Shown here one piece after another: positions 25,529 to 28,344 of a stretch of DNA of 28,344 nt; the first letter of the stretch is position 1; each line of letters begins with the position of its first letter. Origin of the DNA: an uncultured Corynebacterium sp. (GTDB lineage Bacteria > Actinomycetota > Actinomycetes > Mycobacteriales > Mycobacteriaceae); the NCBI RefSeq assembly GCF_946222985.1, contig NZ_CAMIFY010000037.1:1-28344 (forward strand), read 5' to 3'. A program made the position numbers and the translations under genes. A model generated the notes under the pieces. That model was not told the origin of the DNA. It saw only the letters and a list, made by a program, of their open reading frames with translations, and searched no databases.

Positions 25529-26565
25529 TCGACGGGGGCGGCAGCGCGCCGTTGGAGGTCACGCGCACCGGGCCCGCCGCCGGGTGGGCCGACGTGGCGG
25601 CGGCGGAGCGCGGGGGAATCCGATTCGTCGACGTGCGGGCGTCGGTGGTGCTGGTCGTCGTCGACGGACTGCTGCCGCCGACGCGCCGCGACGTCGAACT
25701 CGTCGAGGCGGTCAGCGGCGCGACCGGGCGGTGCGCCGTGGGGCTCGGGGTGGAGGGCGGTGAGGCGGGTGGTGAGGTGAGCGGTGCGGGCAGGTCGGAC
25801 GATGCTCGGATGCTCGCGCGGCGCGCGGCGCAGTGGCGCGATGCGGTGCACGTCGACGTTCCCGTCGGGCCGATCGACGAAGACATGGCGCGCACGCTGC
25901 GGCTGCTCGCCGAAGGTCCCGCCCGGCCCATCACACCGACCCCGGGGCAGCGGCGGCGCACGTGGTTGGGCGCGCGGTTGTCGGCGGAACGCGCGGGGCG
26001 GGCGCGGGGCGTCGAAAAGCAATTGCGCGAACGCAGGGCCGCGGCCCCCGGAGTCATGGCCGATGCGCTGGAGCACGTCGCCGGGGATGCGCGGGATCTG
26101 CGGGCGATGACGGCGCAGCGGCTCGATCGCGAGGTCGATGCGGCGGCGCGGCGGGTGGGGCGGGAACTCGGGTTGGACGGGGCGCCGACGTCGTCGGCCG
26201 CGCCCGAGCCGCCGCCGACCGGAGGGTGGACCGAGGCCGGCATCGGCGTGCTGACGTTGGGCGCCGCCGTCGGCGCCGGGGGATTGCTGGCGGGGCCGCT
26301 GCGCTGGCTGGGGCTGCCGGAGTGGCTGGTCGGCGCGTTGCCGGTGATGGCGGGCATCGCACTGGCGACGGCACTGGTCGTTGGGGCGCGGCGGCGGCGC
26401 ATCGACCGGGAGCGGGCGTCGTGGGTGGCCGCGCACCTGGCCAAGGTCCGCCGCCGATGGGAACGCGACGTCGCCGCCGCGGTGCAGGCCGACTCACGGC
26501 CCCCGCCCGACGGATGGCGCGAGCGGCAGCTCGTGGCGTCACTGCGGGCGGAGACCGGCGGGTGA
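25519..26565 (+). CDS. Uncharacterised protein with membrane hairpin, partner of preceding gene
   Basis: A 348-residue protein starting at GTG 25519 (GAGGA six bases upstream); a GTG at 25525 giving a GTGA overlap is the alternative. The N-terminal part has a strand VVLVVVDGLLPPTRRDVELVEAV (residues 43-65) like the switch II/beta-strand region of dynamin-like and other P-loop GTPases, where a residue after Asp-x-x-Gly helps hydrolysis. The middle (about 130-215) is strongly helical and Arg/Ala-rich. Residues ~238-290 form two hydrophobic helices separated by LGLPEWL, a membrane hairpin, followed by a basic helical C-terminus. No TKxD-type base recognition motif is clear. It is co-transcribed with the preceding gene. 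Function unknown. Confidence 0.65.
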   Translation: MAVIDGGGSAPLEVTRTGPAAGWADVAAAERGGIRFVDVRASVVLVVVDGLLPPTRRDVELVEAVSGATGRCAVGLGVEGGEAGGEVSGAGRSDDARMLARRAAQWRDAVHVDVPVGPIDEDMARTLRLLAEGPARPITPTPGQRRRTWLGARLSAERAGRARGVEKQLRERRAAAPGVMADALEHVAGDARDLRAMTAQRLDREVDAAARRVGRELGLDGAPTSSAAPEPPPTGGWTEAGIGVLTLGAAVGAGGLLAGPLRWLGLPEWLVGALPVMAGIALATALVVGARRRRIDRERASWVAAHLAKVRRRWERDVAAAVQADSRPPPDGWRERQLVASLRAETGG

Positions 26566-26637
26566 GCGGGGGAGCCGCGATCAGTTGAGCGGGAACGGGA
26601 ACGGCAGCAACGGTGAAACACGACGAAGGAGCGGAAC

Positions 26638-27105
26638 ATGAGTGACATGACGGGCGAGGCGCTGTTCGGCGGGTTGGGGGGAGCCGGAGGAGTCGGCGAT
26701 GCCGGCGTCGGGCCGGACGCGGCGTGCGGTCTCGACGGTGCCGCGGCGCTGGCGACGGGCGAGACCGGCGAGGGGATGATCCTCGAAATCGGCGGCGAGT
26801 ACTTCGATCTGGGCCCCGGCATCGCGGACACCGACGCCGACGGGGTCTCCGACTCGGTGACCCTCGCCGACGACCGCGGACTGAGCATCTACTCGGACAT
26901 CGACGGCGACGGGGCCGTCGACCACGTCACCACGGTGCTTTTCGACGGCACCTACGAAACCTGGACCGTCCCGACGGAGTTCGGGGGCAAAACTTTCGGG
27001 GGTACCCCTACGGGGGTGGAGGGTGATCGTTCGGCGGTCGTGAACCAACCGGGGGCATGGGGCATTCACGAGTGGGAACGGGGGGAAAGTGGCCGGTGGG
27101 CCTGA
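26638..27105 (+). CDS. Small Asp/Gly-rich protein, DUF6802-like
   Basis: A 155-residue acidic protein with a strong ribosome site (GAAGGAG, 8 bases before ATG). The first ~50 residues are Gly/Ala-rich and lack a signal peptide or membrane segment. The central part contains two related Asp-rich units, DTDADGVSDSVTL and DIDGDGAVDHVTT, about 26 residues apart; each has the D-x-D-x-D-G-x-x-D spacing of calcium-binding loops. It then reads FDGTYETW and ends in a less ordered tail. The pattern resembles the corynebacterial DUF6802 family as I recall it. It sits between the P-loop-like pair and pckG. It may bind a metal; function unknown. No terminator is obvious before pckG. Confidence 0.75.
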   Translation: MSDMTGEALFGGLGGAGGVGDAGVGPDAACGLDGAAALATGETGEGMILEIGGEYFDLGPGIADTDADGVSDSVTLADDRGLSIYSDIDGDGAVDHVTTVLFDGTYETWTVPTEFGGKTFGGTPTGVEGDRSAVVNQPGAWGIHEWERGESGRWA

Positions 27106-27167
27106 AGTTTTGAGGAGGGGGCGCTGTGGGATTCCTCTCATCTGACTCTGCGGCACGTTTCGGTTTA

Positions 27168-27190
27168 CCCCGGTAGCCTGGACTCGAGTC
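27168..27190 (+). promoter_or_regulatory. Promoter region of pckG with palindrome at the likely start site
   Basis: TAGCCT at 27174-27179, preceded by CCGG, is a typical corynebacterial -10 candidate. The perfect 10-base palindrome GACTCGAGTC at 27181-27190 immediately follows and would cover the transcription start. No clear -35 is seen. The pckG ribosome site is AGGAG at 27206-27210. Confidence 0.5.
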
Positions 27191-27215
27191 GCGAAATCCA
27201 TAGTCAGGAGTACAG

Positions 27216-28344
27216 ATGTCCGCACCTTCCATCCCGGGTCTGCAGGGTCAGGCCCCGACCGAGAACGAGGCGCTGCTGCGCTGGATCGCCGAGGTCGCCG
27301 AGCTCACCTCCCCGGACAAGGTCGTCTTCGCCGACGGCTCCCAGGAAGAGTGGGATCGACTTTCCCAGGAGCTGGTCGACAAGGGCACGTTCGTCAAGCT
27401 CAACGAGGAGAAGCGCCCGAACTCGTTCCTGGCGCGCTCCAACCCGGCCGACGTCGCGCGCGTCGAGTCCCGCACCTTCATCTGCTCCGAGAACGAGGAC
27501 GGCGCCGGCCCGACGAACAACTGGGCCGATCCCGCCAAGATGAAGGAGGAGATGACCGAGCATTACCGCGGTTCCATGAAGGGCCGCACCATGTTCGTCG
27601 TCCCCTTCTGCATGGGCCCCATCGACGACCCGTCGCCGAAGCTGGGCGTCCAGCTCACCGACTCCGAGTACGTCGTGCTCTCCATGCGCATCATGACTCG
27701 CATGGGCAAGGACGCGCTGGACAAGATCGGCAAGGACGGTGAGTTCGTCCACGCGCTGCACTCCGTCGGTGCGCCGCTGGCCGAGGGCGAGGAAGACTCC
27801 ACCTGGCCCTGCAACGACACCAAGTACATCACGCACTTCCCCGAGACCAAGGAAATCTGGTCCTACGGTTCCGGCTACGGCGGCAACGCCATCCTGGCCA
27901 AGAAGTGCTACGCCCTGCGCATCGCCTCGGTCATGGCCAAGGAAGAGGGCTGGATGGCCGAGCACATGCTCATCCTGAAGCTCACCGATCCGCAGGACAA
28001 GGTCTACTACGTCGCCGCCGCGTTCCCGTCGGCCTGCGGCAAGACCAACCTCGCCATGCTCACCCCGACCATCGAGGGCTGGAAGGCCGAGGTCGTCGGC
28101 GACGACATCGCGTGGCTGAAGTTCGGCGACGACGGTCGCCTGTACGCGGTCAACCCGGAGAACGGTTTCTTCGGCGTCGCGCCCGGCACGAACTACGACT
28201 CCAACCCGAACGCCATGAAGACCCTGGAGAAGGGCAACTCCATCTTCACCAACGTGGCGCTCACCGATGACGGCGACGTCTGGTGGGAGGGCCTCGAAGG
28301 CAAGCCCGATCACCTGATCGACTGGAAGGGCAACGACTGGACGC
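27216..28344 (+). CDS. pckG: Phosphoenolpyruvate carboxykinase (GTP), N-terminal part (3' end outside window)
   Basis: The first 376 codons of a GTP-dependent PEP carboxykinase, which converts oxaloacetate and GTP to PEP, CO2 and GDP and is central to gluconeogenesis. Family blocks in order: DGS near residue 40, the substrate-loop Arg in LARSNPADVARVESRTFI, the PFCMGP block, YGGNAILAKKC with its Lys, and the kinase P-loop FPSACGKTNLAM with the hyper-reactive Cys274 and Lys276. GDDIAW follows with the metal-binding Asp pair. The ATG at 27216 has AGGAG five bases upstream. The frame is open to the window edge, so roughly 230 C-terminal residues are missing if the usual ~610-residue length holds. 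No functional tie to the mycolate genes is required. Confidence 0.96.
   Translation, partial: MSAPSIPGLQGQAPTENEALLRWIAEVAELTSPDKVVFADGSQEEWDRLSQELVDKGTFVKLNEEKRPNSFLARSNPADVARVESRTFICSENEDGAGPTNNWADPAKMKEEMTEHYRGSMKGRTMFVVPFCMGPIDDPSPKLGVQLTDSEYVVLSMRIMTRMGKDALDKIGKDGEFVHALHSVGAPLAEGEEDSTWPCNDTKYITHFPETKEIWSYGSGYGGNAILAKKCYALRIASVMAKEEGWMAEHMLILKLTDPQDKVYYVAAAFPSACGKTNLAMLTPTIEGWKAEVVGDDIAWLKFGDDGRLYAVNPENGFFGVAPGTNYDSNPNAMKTLEKGNSIFTNVALTDDGDVWWEGLEGKPDHLIDWKGNDWT

Overview
The window is a high-GC actinobacterial chromosome segment, almost certainly from a Corynebacterium or a very close mycolic-acid-containing relative. The diagnostic content is a galactofuranosyltransferase (GlfT2) tail, decaprenyl-phosphoribose enzymes, two corynebacterial-type mycolyltransferases (one with C-terminal LGFP repeats), the FadD32-Pks13-AccD4 mycolate condensation set and an MmpL3-type trehalose monomycolate exporter. 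The species cannot be fixed from the sequence alone. No tRNA, rRNA, CRISPR array, insertion sequence or phage gene was seen.

Layout, left to right. Bases 2-2410 (+): the 3' end of glfT2, a PAP2 phosphatase and UbiA (DPPR synthase), overlapping by a few bases and building the arabinogalactan scaffold. Bases 2799-7654 (+): mycolyltransferase cmytB with its own terminator; then cmytA (cop1-like, four LGFP repeats), a small lipoprotein and a cutinase-like esterase in a tight run. Bases 7949-16369 (+): fadD32, pks13 and accD4, which activate, carboxylate and condense two acyl chains into mycolic acid. Bases 16668-17174 (+): a TM2-domain protein, followed by a hairpin terminator shared with a convergent POT peptide transporter (17308-18909, -). 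Bases 18993-24792 (-): an operon read right to left as trmB, a NYN-domain protein, mmpL3, a UPF0104-type flippase-like membrane protein and a small DUF3054-like membrane protein. Bases 24995-27105 (+): two overlapping uncharacterised genes that look like a split, degenerate P-loop/dynamin-like protein, and a small Asp/Gly-rich protein. The window ends inside pckG (GTP-dependent PEP carboxykinase).

Functionally, the segment joins cell-wall polysaccharide precursor synthesis, mycolate synthesis, mycolate export and mycolate transfer to the wall. As I recall, these are two separate loci in Mycobacterium tuberculosis (Rv3800c-Rv3808c and Rv0204c-Rv0211). The most interesting unexplained material is regulatory or accessory: a 28-nt promoter-like element shared by cmytB and fadD32, adjacent palindromes and a structured leader before cmytA, a 25-bp-arm palindrome after accD4, two probable leaderless promoters, a tyrosine-rich tandem repeat in the MmpL3 tail, and the split P-loop-like gene pair. 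No clearly new multi-gene defence or mobile system is visible.
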